Made by a program: the position numbers and the translations under genes | NCBI RefSeq assembly: GCF_040807025.1 | Contig: NC_090968.1 | Location: forward strand, 62,001-126,000 | DNA length: 64,000 nucleotides | Reading direction: 5' to 3' | Source of the DNA: Struthio camelus | Lineage: Eukaryota; Chordata; Aves; Struthioniformes; Struthionidae | The notes under the pieces: generated by a model | Seen by the model: only the letters and a program-made list of their open reading frames with translations | Told to the model about the DNA's origin: nothing | The model's database searches: none | Shown here: positions 8,471 through 19,298 of the stretch, one piece after another | Layout: every line of letters starts with the position of its first letter | How positions within the stretch are numbered: the first letter of the stretch is position 1

Positions 8471-11152
8471 ATGGAGGTAGGTGCCACCCACCCTCGCCCC
8501 TCACCCCACGAGCGGCAACACAGGCAGAGGGAAGGGGCTTGCTCTTCTTGCGCTGAGAGGGGCCATCGCACTGCCGCCAACGCCAAAAGGTTCGTCACCT
8601 CTCCACCAATCCTTTGAAAAGGGTGAGGGTCAGAGCTGCCAGGGGCAGGGCAGGGCTTGTGGACTTCTGCTGCAATTTGGCTGGGCGGCAGGGCACATAC
8701 TCCTGCTGGGCTCACTTGGCTGACAGGCATGCTGTGCATCTGTGGCCAGTGCCGTGTGTGTAGCAAGAGGCTGCAGGGGTCTCCAGGAGTGCTGAGAGAC
8801 CTCGTTGCCTCTTCCTCGGAGTGCACTTGCAGCTGTGGTGAGCTGCACTTGGAACTATGCTGCAGGCTGGGCTGTGCAAGGAAGCAGAGGTGGTCAGTGG
8901 GGTTTTGGGAAGTGCTGAGTCCCAAGCAGCAAGGGCATGCTTTTGAAGAGGGCAAGGAGAAAGGGCAGGGTGCCCAAGAATGGCAAGGATGCCCACGTTC
9001 CCCGGGGGCAGCATGTTGGTTCCTGAGCTTTCTGGCAGCTCCCAGTTCGTAAAGGAAGAGTTGCTCTGAGAACTGTCTGAATGCATGCTCCCCCAGCCTC
9101 CTGTGCTCTGCTGATGCGGCTGGTACTGGTGCAAAGAGGGACCTCTTCCTTTCCGGAGGAAGGAGGGAGGCAGATGTCGGCAATTCCTAGGCAGTTCCTG
9201 AGCCGGGACATTTTTCAATGTCTTTCCTTCCTCTCTTGCTGAGTTAGGAGGAGACTGACCCATGACACCTCCCTGTCATGGGAGGGCACCGAGGCCTTCC
9301 TGGGTGATAGGCACCAGTGCCTGTGTTCTTTCTTCTCATCCTGAAAGAAGCCTCGTGTGGGTTTCTGTGCCAATGGCTCTTCTGCACCGCTGCCTGCACC
9401 ATAGTCCGCCCTCCACACTGCCCTCCGCAGTCTTCCCAGGAAGGGCAATGATCTCGGCCTCTCTTTCTGCAGCGGAGTGCAGCATCAGCAGCTGAGGCAC
9501 CTGCAACGGATGGCAGCTCCTTACCCTCAGCTCCCCCCAGCCCTCTGCAGCAGACAACACCAAGACCTGCAGCTCCAGACGCTACGTGTCCCATCTGCCT
9601 GGACACCTTGGACAACGTGGCCTACATAAAACCTTGCTTCCATAAGTTTTGCTTTAGTTGTGTGTTCCGGTGGTCGAAAACAAAGGCCGAATGCCCGCTG
9701 TGCAAGCAGGCTTTCCGATCAATTCTGCACACAGTGGTGGCAGAAGATGACTACCAGGAGCATGTCATCAGGCCCCCCGAAGATGGTTCTGTTGCCAGCC
9801 ATCAGCAACGGAGAGCTCCTCACCGCCCTGCCATCCGGAGGCGCCGTCACCCTGCAGCTCACCCGCAGCAGCCTTCCCCTTCTCCTCAGATGCGACCCTC
9901 TCCGCAGAACAGCAGCAGGCTGGAGGGGACCCGGAGGCACACCAGGCAGAGGCAGAGAGAGGGAGGGCTGCTGGAGCCACGCCAGAGGCTGTCCCCACAG
10001 AGGCAGGCCAGGGCTGACAGGAGACCTCAGGGGCATGCGGCAGCGACGGAGGAGGAGATGCTGAACTTCCGCCGCTCTCTGTACCGCACAGGGATGCGCG
10101 TGCAAAGGGCTCCCGATGGCGGCCACCCCCAGGACATCTCGGCAGACTTCTTCTGCCGCAGCCCGGCCAGCATTCAGAGACTGCTGCCCTGGCTGCAGCG
10201 GGAACTGAGAGTCCTCTTTGGAGTCCACCAGACATTGCTAACTGTCACGGAGCTCATTGTCCTGACAAACCTGAGGAGGTACGACCTGGACAGTCAGGCC
10301 TTTGCTGAGGACTTAGAGCTGCTTCTGCTGAGTCGCACCGAGCAGTTCCTCCACGAGCTCATCAGCTTTGCCCGCTGCTCGTGCAGCATGGAGACCTACG
10401 ACCAGCAGGCCATGTATGGCTACCGTGCTCCCAGCCGGCACGAAGGAAGCCCCTCAGCCTCATTGAGCCTGGCAGCTGCTGCAGGGACGGCCCGGACTCC
10501 TGTGCCAGCCCAGAGCCCATCCCGAGCTAGTAGCCCTGGGCTCACGGAGCTTCCTGGCCCCTCGTACGCCATCCCCCACGAGCTTGCCGCAGCCACACAG
10601 TCTGCCCAGCAGCCGCGGCGAAGCTCTGATGATGGGGCAGCTCGAGCAGGAGGAGAAGCCTGGAGAGAGTTGCTGGCTCCTGCCGACCCCCAGGACAGTG
10701 ACTCCTCGTCAGACAGTTGTGTCCTTGTAGGGTCCTGGAAGCCCTGGGCAGAGGGAAGCCCTGAATGCATTGTGCTCTCCTCAGACTCAGAGCACTCAGC
10801 CGCGGCAGAGGAAAAGGAAGCTGGGCAGAATGAGCAGCCGCTCCATGGGTCCAGCCGGAGCTGCAGCAAAGCCAGCGGGAGCTGCTTGCCCAGCTCCGCC
10901 ATGCCGAAGGAAACTGGCTGGAGCTGCCGCGGCTGCTGCCCCACTGCCCCCAGGGAGGAGACAGAGCCCCGGCAGGGGCAGGTGGAGGATGTGGCTGGTT
11001 GCTCTGTGCAGGGCTGCAGCCAGATCCCCTTTGCTCCTGGCAGCGGCAGGCAATGCTCACCCGGGAGTCCCCGGCTGCCCAGAAAGAGGAGGGCAGGCAG
11101 CCCCGAGGCCTGTACCCAGCCCAGCAAGAGGCAGGCATGGCCTCAGCGTTAG
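8471..11152 (+). CDS. TOPORS-like: TOPORS-like RING-finger E3 ligase, copy 1
   Basis: The large coding exon is 9473-11152 (stop TAG at 11150). The RING domain opens in frame with no ATG before it and a stop at 9449-9451, so the start must come from an upstream exon. A pyrimidine-rich acceptor ends at 9472. At 8471 the sequence ATGGAG is followed by a strong donor (gtaggt), and the phase fits; this gives MERSAASAAEAP... and 561 residues. Exon 1 is the less certain part. The RING is C3HC4 with all ligands present: C41, C44, C57, H59, C62, C65, C76, C79. It and the flanking LQQT...CPICLD match TOPORS, a nuclear ubiquitin/SUMO E3 that binds topoisomerase I and p53. Residues ~236-318 (RLLPWLQRELRVLFG...RYDLDSQAF...FLHELISFARC) match its second conserved region. 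Acidic Ser-rich stretches with hydrophobic cores (~417-440, ending ECIVLSSDSE) resemble SUMO-interacting motifs. The C-terminus is basic (PRKRR, PSKR), likely nuclear localisation. Human TOPORS is about 1045 aa, so the long C-terminal RS region is missing. Copy-specific residue: M198. Confidence 0.85.
8477..9472 (+). other. Inferred intron of TOPORS-like copy 1
   Basis: The sequence starts gtaggtgcc and ends tctttctgcag, both good splice consensus. It joins ATG-GAG to the RING exon in phase 0. Short open frames inside it have no recognisable content. If an extra exon lies here I do not see it. Equivalents are 28847-29842 and 49219-50214. Confidence 0.5.
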
Positions 11153-13080
11153 GAAGGAGAGAGGAAGATGGCCAGGAAGCAGAGACGAGAGCAGCCAGAG
11201 AAGCCTGTGGCAATGGCGGCTAGGTAAGAAGACCGAAAGAAGTGGAAAACGGGCTGGACTGCTGCCCTCCAAGGGTTGTCTTCAGCGGTACAAGGTCTGG
11301 CAGTCAGCTGACTGTGAGTAGTGGCCTCCTTGGGAGAAGGTAGCAATGCTAGGGCAAAGACTGGTTCAGGTGTTCTTAATGAGGCGATGGAGGGCTCTCG
11401 GGGCAAGCTTGGAGTAGGAGTTGGACTAGACGCTGGCAGATGCAGGGCCCACACGGATGAGGAAGTCTGTCAGTCCCCCCAGCAGTTATTCTAGGAGATG
11501 GCTGTCTGAAAGCACCTTTGGCAGGACACTGCGGGGCCAGGTTTGTATAAAGACCAGTGCAATCCAGCTGGTTGCCGTGACAAATGCTGAGGAGAGTGAA
11601 GGGGTCCCTCGTGACTCACTTGCCTTCTGTCACCCTCTGCTCTCCCTTGGCAGGCAAGGAAGTGGTGGGTTTTCCGCACAGACCTGAGGTGCACCGAGCC
11701 CCTCTCCTTGTGTGTGTGTGGGCCTCCCACCAAAATGCCTGAGCTCCCCTGCAGCTGTTCCCCAAATGGCCCTGTCTGGGCTGGAGAACGGGGAGGCATA
11801 AAACTCCCCAGCATACACTTCTGGGGAGGAACCCTCTCAGCTTCCCCTCTGCTGGAAAAGTGGCTTGCCTCCGTGTTTCTGCTCCTTTCGCTCTCACCCC
11901 ACCTGCTCTAGGGGCTTTTAATCTCCTTGCGTGCCTTACTTCTTCCCCTTTGCGTTGCTGGCGTGCAGTGCTAACCACGGTGTTGGAGCGGGTGCCACCT
12001 TCCAGGTAAGAAGCTGGCCCTGGGGTTTTTCACCAGTGCTGCTGCTGGCTAAGGAGCTCGTCACCTGAACGCACTTAAGGCACCTGGGATGTGAGCTGCT
12101 GGAGAGCTGCCAGAGCTCAGGATGCAAGAAGACTGGCTTGAATTGTCTAGCTCTCCTCAGCTTGGAGGCAGAGCTAGCCCTGCCAGGACATGGCTTCCAG
12201 GCTGACAACCCTGCTTTGAAGCTTCTTTGAAGCAGGAGCAAAATCATTTCTGGGAGGTGTGTCACATTCCGCATGTCCGATGGCTGCTGAGGACCGGGCT
12301 GCAGCAGTGGTGAGCGTAGCTGTGGCTGTGGGGGTTGGCAGGGCTGAGCAATGCAGCCTCTGGCCTCTCTCCCCAGGCCCCCTGCAATGAGGTGAGGAAC
12401 TGCTCACTGAGGTGAGCCCATCTCCATGCTTGTGCCTCAGGGGGCATGTTATTCCCAGCTCACAGAGGCCTTCAGCTTTCCCACATGTTAACTTAGGAGT
12501 TAACATCTCTGCCTGAAAGCAAACCCTGGGACTGCAACCTTGGCTAGGTTTTGGTAGGAACAACGGGAACTCCCAGCTCGATACAAAGGGAGGCACTCCC
12601 AGCGCAGCACCCTAAGCCCAGGCTGACGGAGGCAGGCTCTCTTGTGCTCCTGCTTTCTGAGCCAGGGACTCTGGGGTCCTTGGCTGCACAAAGGCACAGC
12701 TCCAGCTGAAGTGGTGCCGGTTAGACTCGCCAACCCAGCAGCCACTGTGTGCTCCGGCTTCCCTAAAACACAGGCGGCATCTCCCCTTCCTCCTCTCGCA
12801 GCTCTTCCAGAGAACACTTGTGCGCAACTAGCTTTCAGGACTGGTCTCTGATGTCCTATGGCTCCCTGTCAGCGTGAGTCAGAGAGGATTTGGGGCAAAC
12901 TCCCGTCCTCAGGCTTTTCCCTTAGCCAGCACCAGGCAACACCATGCCGAGATGAGATTTCCCTCACTTGTCTATCGAGATATATTTCTCTGGAGTCACG
13001 AGAGTGATAACAGGAGTGCAGTGAGAAATTAAATAATAACACAAGCTTGTTCTTCCAGGAAAAAAGTATTGCCTACTCAC
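11153..13080 (+). other. 3' region of TOPORS-like copy 1 with splice-like signals
   Basis: A strong donor (ctag|gtaagaag) lies at 11224, 71 nt past the stop. A pyrimidine-rich acceptor ending at 11968 and a donor at 12006 (ttccag|gtaagaag) bracket a 37-nt exon-like segment, 11969-12005. Further acceptor-like (ctctctccccag, ending near 12377) and acceptor (cttgttcttccag, near 13058) signals follow. ATTAAA occurs near 13028. These may be 3' untranslated exons or a separate transcript; the evidence is splice motifs only. Equivalents are 31523-33450 and 51895-53822. Confidence 0.35.
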
Positions 13081-13140
13081 CCGCAGGATTCCGCAGAGGC
13101 GCCAAAACCTCGTCCAGCTGAGATGCTGGGGAAGCTTCAC
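13081..13140 (-). other. Exon-like segment, member 1 of a duplicated pair (unit 1)
   Basis: On the minus strand an acceptor (gtgcctgtag) and a donor (gtgagtag) enclose exactly 60 nt, open in the frame reading GEASPASQLDEVLAPLRNPAG. A related segment lies at 13296-13355. No gene containing these is recognised. Equivalents are 33451-33510 and 53823-53882. Confidence 0.4.
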
Positions 13141-13295
13141 CTACAGGCACACCTGCAATCAGAGAGGAGATTTGCTTCCCTTCTATACCATGACATACGT
13201 CTTTTGAGCCAGCATCGGGATTACAGAGGGGGAAAAGAAACGCTTAAAAAGAGACAAAGCTTGTCCTTGCCAGCAAAAAAAGTCTGACTCCTTAC

Positions 13296-13355
13296 CAGTG
13301 GCGTCCTGCAGAGGCTCCCTTACCTCTCCCAGCTGAGCAGCTGGGTACGCAGTGT
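13296..13355 (-). other. Exon-like segment, member 2 of a duplicated pair (unit 1)
   Basis: This is related to 13081-13140 by eye over about 85 nt (shared gcagaggc, ccagctgag, ggcaca blocks in order). It keeps a donor (gtaaggag) and reads DTAYPAAQLGEVREPLQDATG, but the acceptor position has gtg in place of tag, so it may be a dead exon or use another acceptor. Equivalents are 33666-33725 and 54038-54097. Confidence 0.35.
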
Positions 13356-14370
13356 CCACGGGCACATCGGTAAGCAGACACGGAGCAGCAGAACTGCGCT
13401 GGGCCGACAGTGAACACCCAGGGACTGGCTGAGGCCCAGAGGGGAGACATGACCGTCCCCACACTTGCCTGCCTGCAGTGCGCTGGAGCTGGGAGAGAAC
13501 CCAGGAGTTTGGACTCCCAGTCAGCCCTTCCCCTGCTCTACGCCAATGACCCCTGCCCTTCCGCTTCCCACACGTTCCGAGTCCCAGAGCACCTCGCCAG
13601 AGCAGGAGAGACTTCCAGTCTCTACCATTTCTCACTGCTGAGGACTTGCCTTTGCAATCTTGAGATCACGCCTAATTCAAGAAACTTTATTTTGAAGTGC
13701 CAAAATTCCTTCTGGAAACAACCACACAAAGCTCTGGAGCCCTCAGGACACATCAGCACATTAGCCCCACTGAGCTTCCTTTCTTTTGCTTGAACCAAAA
13801 GAACTAACTGCAGCGGCAGGTTATTCTTTCTTAGGCAAAGCTGCAGCACAAGCACCTCACCCGTGTTTCTCCCAGTGCCTTATAGGCAGCAGAGGGATGC
13901 TGAAGCAGGAGAATAAGGAGCTGGAGAATAAGTTCCATGTTTGCAGAGTGCTCTCCAGTGGCTCTCCCTCTCCCTGCCACGGGGCTCCTCAGCCCTTCTC
14001 TTCACCAGGGAAGCTCAGCTCAGGGGCTGTGTGGTGTCTCGTAAATGCTCGCCCATCTCTCACAGACTTTTCAGCACTCTTGCCGGCAACAAGGGACTCA
14101 CTAGAACAGCAGAGGCGGCGCATCCACAGCAACAGCTCTACACCTCCCCCCTTCCCCACTCTTGGCACTGAATCGGGAAAGCATCCGAGTTCCTCTGCTC
14201 AACAGAGGCAAGGGCAGCCCCCCTCGCAACCTGGCCAAATGGTCCTTCCCAGAGACACGGCTGGCCGCAGGGGCACCTCCCTCCCAGGGCTCCCCTCCAC
14301 CTCCACGGCACGATGGAGAACACAGCCTGCAAACGGATCCCACCGCTCCTGCCAAGGCTCTTTTGAGAAT
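13356..14370. other. No gene recognised
   Basis: Mixed-composition DNA with several short open frames and none with recognisable protein features. It looks like ordinary intronic or intergenic sequence. Confidence 0.4.
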
Positions 14371-14680
14371 GTAGGGTAGTTACAGTGATAGGATGCTGTT
14401 AGGATAGCTAGCGTAGAGTTGGTTATCATAGTCTTAGCGTGTAGTTACTTACAGTATTCTTAGAGCAGTTGGAGTATCCTTAGGTCATTGTAATTTCTCT
14501 AAGGGTAGGAGACAGCTAGTCTGCCTGGCTATACTTAGGGCAGTTATTATAGTTATCATATAGTTACCATTAGCATTATTACTTATAGTTAGAGTTAGTT
14601 AGAGTTACTGTTCGTAGTTATCCTTAGGCCATAGTAATTCTTGCTGGAGGGTAGTTAATGTTAGAGGAGAGTATTAGGAT
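14371..14680. repeat. TTAG/GTTA-rich degenerate tract (unit 1)
   Basis: About 300 bp dominated by variants of tagtta, gttag, cttagg and ttatag, including agttagagttagttagagtta and runs such as tatagttatcatatagtta. It is distinctly A+T/T+G-rich against its neighbours. It is a degenerate simple-sequence tract; a worn interstitial telomere-like (TTAGGG) origin is possible but not shown, since few exact ttaggg units exist. Confidence 0.65.
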
Positions 14681-17600
14681 GGTTTCAGATAGCTAGCCTG
14701 GCAGGAGGCTAGCTCCCCCACTCCCCACCAGCTGGGGCACAGCAAGCTCATGGGCTTGCACTTTAGGTGCAGTAGCTAACTCCTAAGAGAGGAACTGTCT
14801 GCACAGGCAGGACAAGAAGAAAAAAGCTTAATCCCTACGTTGCAGCCGATAGAGGAAAATCGGAGTGCTGGCTGCTTTTTGGAAGAAGGCGTCAGAAACA
14901 TAATTAACACGAGAGTTCCTCAGCAGGAGGTGATCACAGTGTTACCCTCACAGGGCATGTCTCCCCACAGCTGCTGCGGCGTTGTTTCCCACACCATCTT
15001 CCTGCAGAAGGAAGACCCTTGACTCGCACCCGAAAAACATGCCACTGAAAAGGAATCCTAGGAGAAAGCAGCAGAAATACGCTTAAGCATCCCAGCTGCC
15101 AAGTCTTTCAGGTGACAAAGTTCATCTGAGGAACACCCCATACCTGCCACTTTGGGGGCAGCATGGTTTTGCCCACCCCCCTCCTGAATGGGGGCAAGAC
15201 AGGACAACCCAGCAAAACCACATCGCCTTCACTAACAACAGCTTGCAAGCCCCTGAGGAAAAGCTGCCCCTCAAAACAACTCCTGTTTTAACAGGTCACA
15301 GGGTTAAACACCTTCCTCCCCTAAAGACATTACAAAGCCATTGGCTGCCGTCCCTTGCCCAAGAGGAACTGCACAGCTTCTGCTGGCAAGCAGGTATCAG
15401 AAATCCAGGCAGACAACACAGCTCTGCCCTGTGAGCTTCCAGCCCTGATCCCACCCACCAAACATGGGGGAGCTACAAACCCCCCCGGGCCCTGCCCCGG
15501 ACACTTCACAGCTACAGAACTGCCCCACTTCTCTCATTTCGGCAAGGCATCTGTTACTGTTCAGGAGTTCCTCTCACCCGTGTGAAATGACACGGGTTTG
15601 TCTCTGGAGACACAATCTGCCTACTTGCCCAGAAAAAACCCACAGCCGCTTCCATTCAGTCACTGTGGAATTTCCAAATGAATGCAAAACAGAGGGAGAA
15701 CTTTCCTCTCTCTCGGTTTCCCAGCCCACTTGCCCTCTCAGCTGGTACATCAAGAACAGGACGAGATGCCTGTGGGCTTTCTCTAAGAGCTTAGGCTCAG
15801 TAGTACAGATTAAGGCCTCATGAGGAGGAGGTCCAGTTCCCTTTTCCGGGCGGAACAACCCACTCCGGAACAGAGATGTCTTTGTAACGCCTCCTTTGTA
15901 GCGCCGCCTTCTGATGTCTTTGCGCCTTCCCTTCTTCCGGCAGAGAGTGGCTGCTTAAAACAAAACCAAAGCAAAAAAGCACCCCACTCATTCATCTCCC
16001 TGTTTTGGGCCAAAAGAGCTGCAGAAGGATCAAAGGACACCGAATGGCTGCGCAATAAAGCATCAGAGGATATTCACTGCAGGGGAAGTAAAGCATCTAG
16101 GGGGCCAAAACACCCAAACCTTAACTTTACATGCACAAATGACAGGCTGTGACCTAGTGGTTATTGGCCAGGGAGACCCAGCCAGTCAAGCAGAGCGCTC
16201 CATGAAAGCACGTGCTCCTTGCTTTGCCGAGGTCAAAAGGAGGAAAGCAAATGCAAGAAGAAAAGGGACAGAGAATCAGGCAAGGAACCGCATTAGGCCC
16301 TTCCACAGATTCACGGTGTGCCTGAGTGGGTGCCCCTCTGCAAGCACACATACAGGAAAGGCCCTTGGGCTACTGCCTCTGGCAGGGGAAGCTCCCAGGC
16401 CACAGCCTGCTGGAAGAATGCTCGGAGGAAAAAAAAAGAAAACATCAGTATATAGTGCCCTCTTCTGATCCTCCTTCCTAGACAGCTGCTGTTCAACACT
16501 GCCCAAGAGAGTACCAGTGTGAACCAACAGCTCGTTTGACCCAGTGGACCCCGCTGCTCCTGCTCTGGAAAGCTGTTGGTGTAATCGTCTTCCCCACCTC
16601 GGCATCAATGGCAAAGACATCTAAGGAAGCCAGGTTAGCTAGAGATTTGTGTTACGCCAGCTAACACATGCAGAAATGCTTGCTAACGCTGCAGAGCTGC
16701 AATAATTTGGAAGCTCTAACAGTGGGAGGTGCCAGGAGGAGAGTTACAAAGCTCTTGGAAGAACGCAATGCCCTCCGTGGACAGCACGCTTCCGCTTCAG
16801 CTGTCAGGCTGCTACTAGGAAGCCCCTCCCCGACAGTCTGCCCTCAGGTCAAAAGCCTAGCTTTACTGATTGCTCTCTAAAGGCAGTTCCTTTGTGCCAG
16901 GGGCCACCACGTACTTCACAGCAAAGCTTTGGCTCTGAATATACTGGGGAGTTGGCACAACCCAGGCATCCAAGACCCTGCAAGGAGGGCTCATGCTACG
17001 GCCTGACATAGGCTGGGAGCAGCACCATGAGGCTAAAGGGAGAGCAACCCATACGCCCCATCCTCAAGGACAAAAAGGATGAGGTCTGCTATCCTTGCAG
17101 GTTTTTAAGGAACTGCTTGTTAACACCACATAAGACCCAAGTGCTTTGGAATTAAGTAAATCCTTGCTCAGGAACCAAAACAACCAATAGGCATGGCAGG
17201 GATTGAACTGCCAAGCCGGAAGGTCCAAATACATCGGCTCACTCAAGCAGCCTTGGAAGCGGATGCAGCAGCAGCCGCACTGCTGAGGCTCTTGTGCATC
17301 CCGGTGCAATTCAGGGCATGCCCGCATCGTGACGGAGGAAGGATGAGCACTCTCACTGTCGGTTAGGTAACTGCCTTGCTCATAAGCATGTGAATTAATG
17401 AATCATCGAGTTAACAAATCAGTGAACTAGCTAATTAAGTAACTACAGAATTAATGACTTAGGCTAGTCTGCACAGAAAGGATTCACTCTTTCTTTGCTT
17501 TTGGGGTTTTTTTTTTCTTTTTTACCTAATAAGCTCATAAGACTAAAGTTGGTTTCACAAAGTACGCTGTCCTGTAAATTTGAGAGATCACAACGTGACA

Positions 17601-18460
17601 CACAGATCCGCCTTTTCCTGGGAGAGACCTACAACCAACACTCAGGGTAGCCCATGCTCATTGTGCTTTAAAGGCACCCAAGCCAGTATGGTGATAAGAG
17701 ACTCTGTACCTGACCAGATCATTTCGCAGTGGGCCCCAAGCATCACCACATTGATGTCTGCACTGACAGATGGGAAAGTGTTCGGAGAAAAACCACGAGT
17801 CAGCTTTCAAGCACCATTAGATGTATGGGGCTCTCAGGTTATGAGGGACAACGCAGACAGATTCCTCATACGCACTGGCTGAGTAGGAAGCGTCAACTCG
17901 GACAAAGAGGCCTTCTGACTATCATGTGAAAGTTGACGAGGACTGGAGCACGGCATCTGCTGGGGCTTTAACTGCAAGACTCCACACTGGACCAAGTTAG
18001 TCATTTTGCAAGAAGGGATGCTGCTCCTGCCTCACAAGCAGAGCTTGTCATTTTGTACCACCCAACAGCCTTTCCTCAGATTCCAGGATCTACCCCAAAA
18101 TAATTACAAAACTCATAGCTTTGCATAACAATGGCACAGACATGTGAAAAAAGTACTTGTCAACTACCACGTAAATAACAAACAGTGAAAAGAGGAAAAA
18201 AACCCAGCTCATGGGGACAATAGCAAATGTGTGCACATGACATTCTGACAAACTGCTGGCTAGAGAAGAAAATTGTTTGCCAGCAATCCAATTACACCTG
18301 ACCTCCCTGCAGGGGACGATTCAGGACACCTGCAACAGTTCCATGCCTTCAGCTTTCTAGAGAAGCTCCAGAGAAGACACGAACCTGATCTAAACAAGGG
18401 AACTTGGCTTGTCCCGAAAAGGTGCAATTTGCTTACTTGCTTTGGAAGCTCTGCCATCAT
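14681..18460. other. Unassigned stretch, no gene recognised
   Basis: Moderate-GC DNA without a recognisable gene. It contains an A+T-rich patch near 17380-17460 (gaattaatgaatcatcgagtt-type sequence) and a poly-T run near 17506-17522 that differs by one or two bases between units. Open frames up to ~120 codons occur in all frames and show no domain or codon bias. Equivalents are 35051-38829 and 55423-59200. Confidence 0.4.
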
Positions 18461-18476
18461 AAACAAACAAACAAAA
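18461..18476. repeat. (AAAC)n microsatellite (unit 1)
   Basis: Three aaac units and a short A run, followed within 20 bp by a poly-C run (acaccccccccc). The length varies between units. Confidence 0.85.
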
Positions 18477-19111
18477 TACCATACACACCCCCCCCAAACA
18501 GTTACAAAGGGATTATTTAAGAGTCTTGCCTAAAGTCTGCATTAATTTAAGACCAGGGCACCCAAAGGTGCACACAGAATTTGTCACTCACCATTACTGC
18601 AAACAGCCAGAGACACTACAAAGGTCAGCCCGAGGAGAAGAGGGTTAAGTAACAATACCCACTCTTGACCAGAGAGACTGTTGTTCTGTCCTTCTTTACC
18701 AAACACTTGGTGCGTTAGAAGCCGTTTGATCACACAGGGCAAGACCCATTTTCTCCTCGTGATTCAGAAGGGAACAGGGGAGTCTTGGCTTTCCTAAAGC
18801 AGCCATAGCCAGGAAACACTGATGCACAGAAGGCAGAAGCAAGGAAACGTGAACCCCTGCTTAGCTAGCTCCGTCTCCAGCAGCAATGCACACCTCGAGC
18901 AGAGGGTTTTGCTCTGTCTTTACCATTTGGGTTTAAGCAAGGGCCTGGGCGAAAGGAATTAAGGACATTTGTGTCGAGGAACATTGGAAACAAAGGGAAG
19001 AAAATGGGCCCTAACCTGTAAAGGGTTTGAAAAAGTTCTTGATGCAAAGGAGAGCAACGGGCTTGAGCTGGCTTCAACCCACGTATTCCTTCCTGGCGAC
19101 TGGGGAGGCCC
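18477..19111. other. Unassigned stretch before dispersed repeat B
   Basis: No gene is recognised. The region shows a few indels between units, including loss of 'ga' in gccagagacac near 38990 in unit 2 only. Equivalents are 38854-39490 and 59217-59855. Confidence 0.4.
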
Positions 19112-19298
19112 AGCGTTGTGACAGTGAGCCCATGATAGTAATGGGTAAAGGGGATCACATTGGTGTTGTGATGGAACTGTATAATGCAACTGCTAGAGTT
19201 TGTGAAGTGTACACTTGCATTGTGGTTTCAGACTGTTGCTGTATCGCTCTGCTAAATCAGACATCCCATGTAGCATCAAATACCTCGAAAGGAAACTG
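19112..19298 (+). repeat. Dispersed repeat, member B (unit 1)
   Basis: Related to 4414-4619 (see that entry) and in the same orientation. It carries the more complete ...ctgctaaatcagacatcccatgtag... type end and runs into very GC-rich DNA, without a CR1 behind it. Confidence 0.6.

Noticed and set aside
11380-11440. Possible third CR1 fragment (gttggactagacgctgg).
   Set aside because: Only a short match to the ttggactaga block is present; the rest of the CR1 3' end and tail are missing, so chance is likely.
17180-17250. tRNA-like T-arm on the minus strand (ggcag-ttcaatcc-ctgcc).
   Set aside because: The loop is 8 nt, not 7, and no acceptor stem, anticodon arm or D arm can be found around it.
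18590-18615. Minus-strand acceptor and donor only 5 nt apart near 18600.
   Set aside because: Too short for an exon; treated as chance motif overlap.
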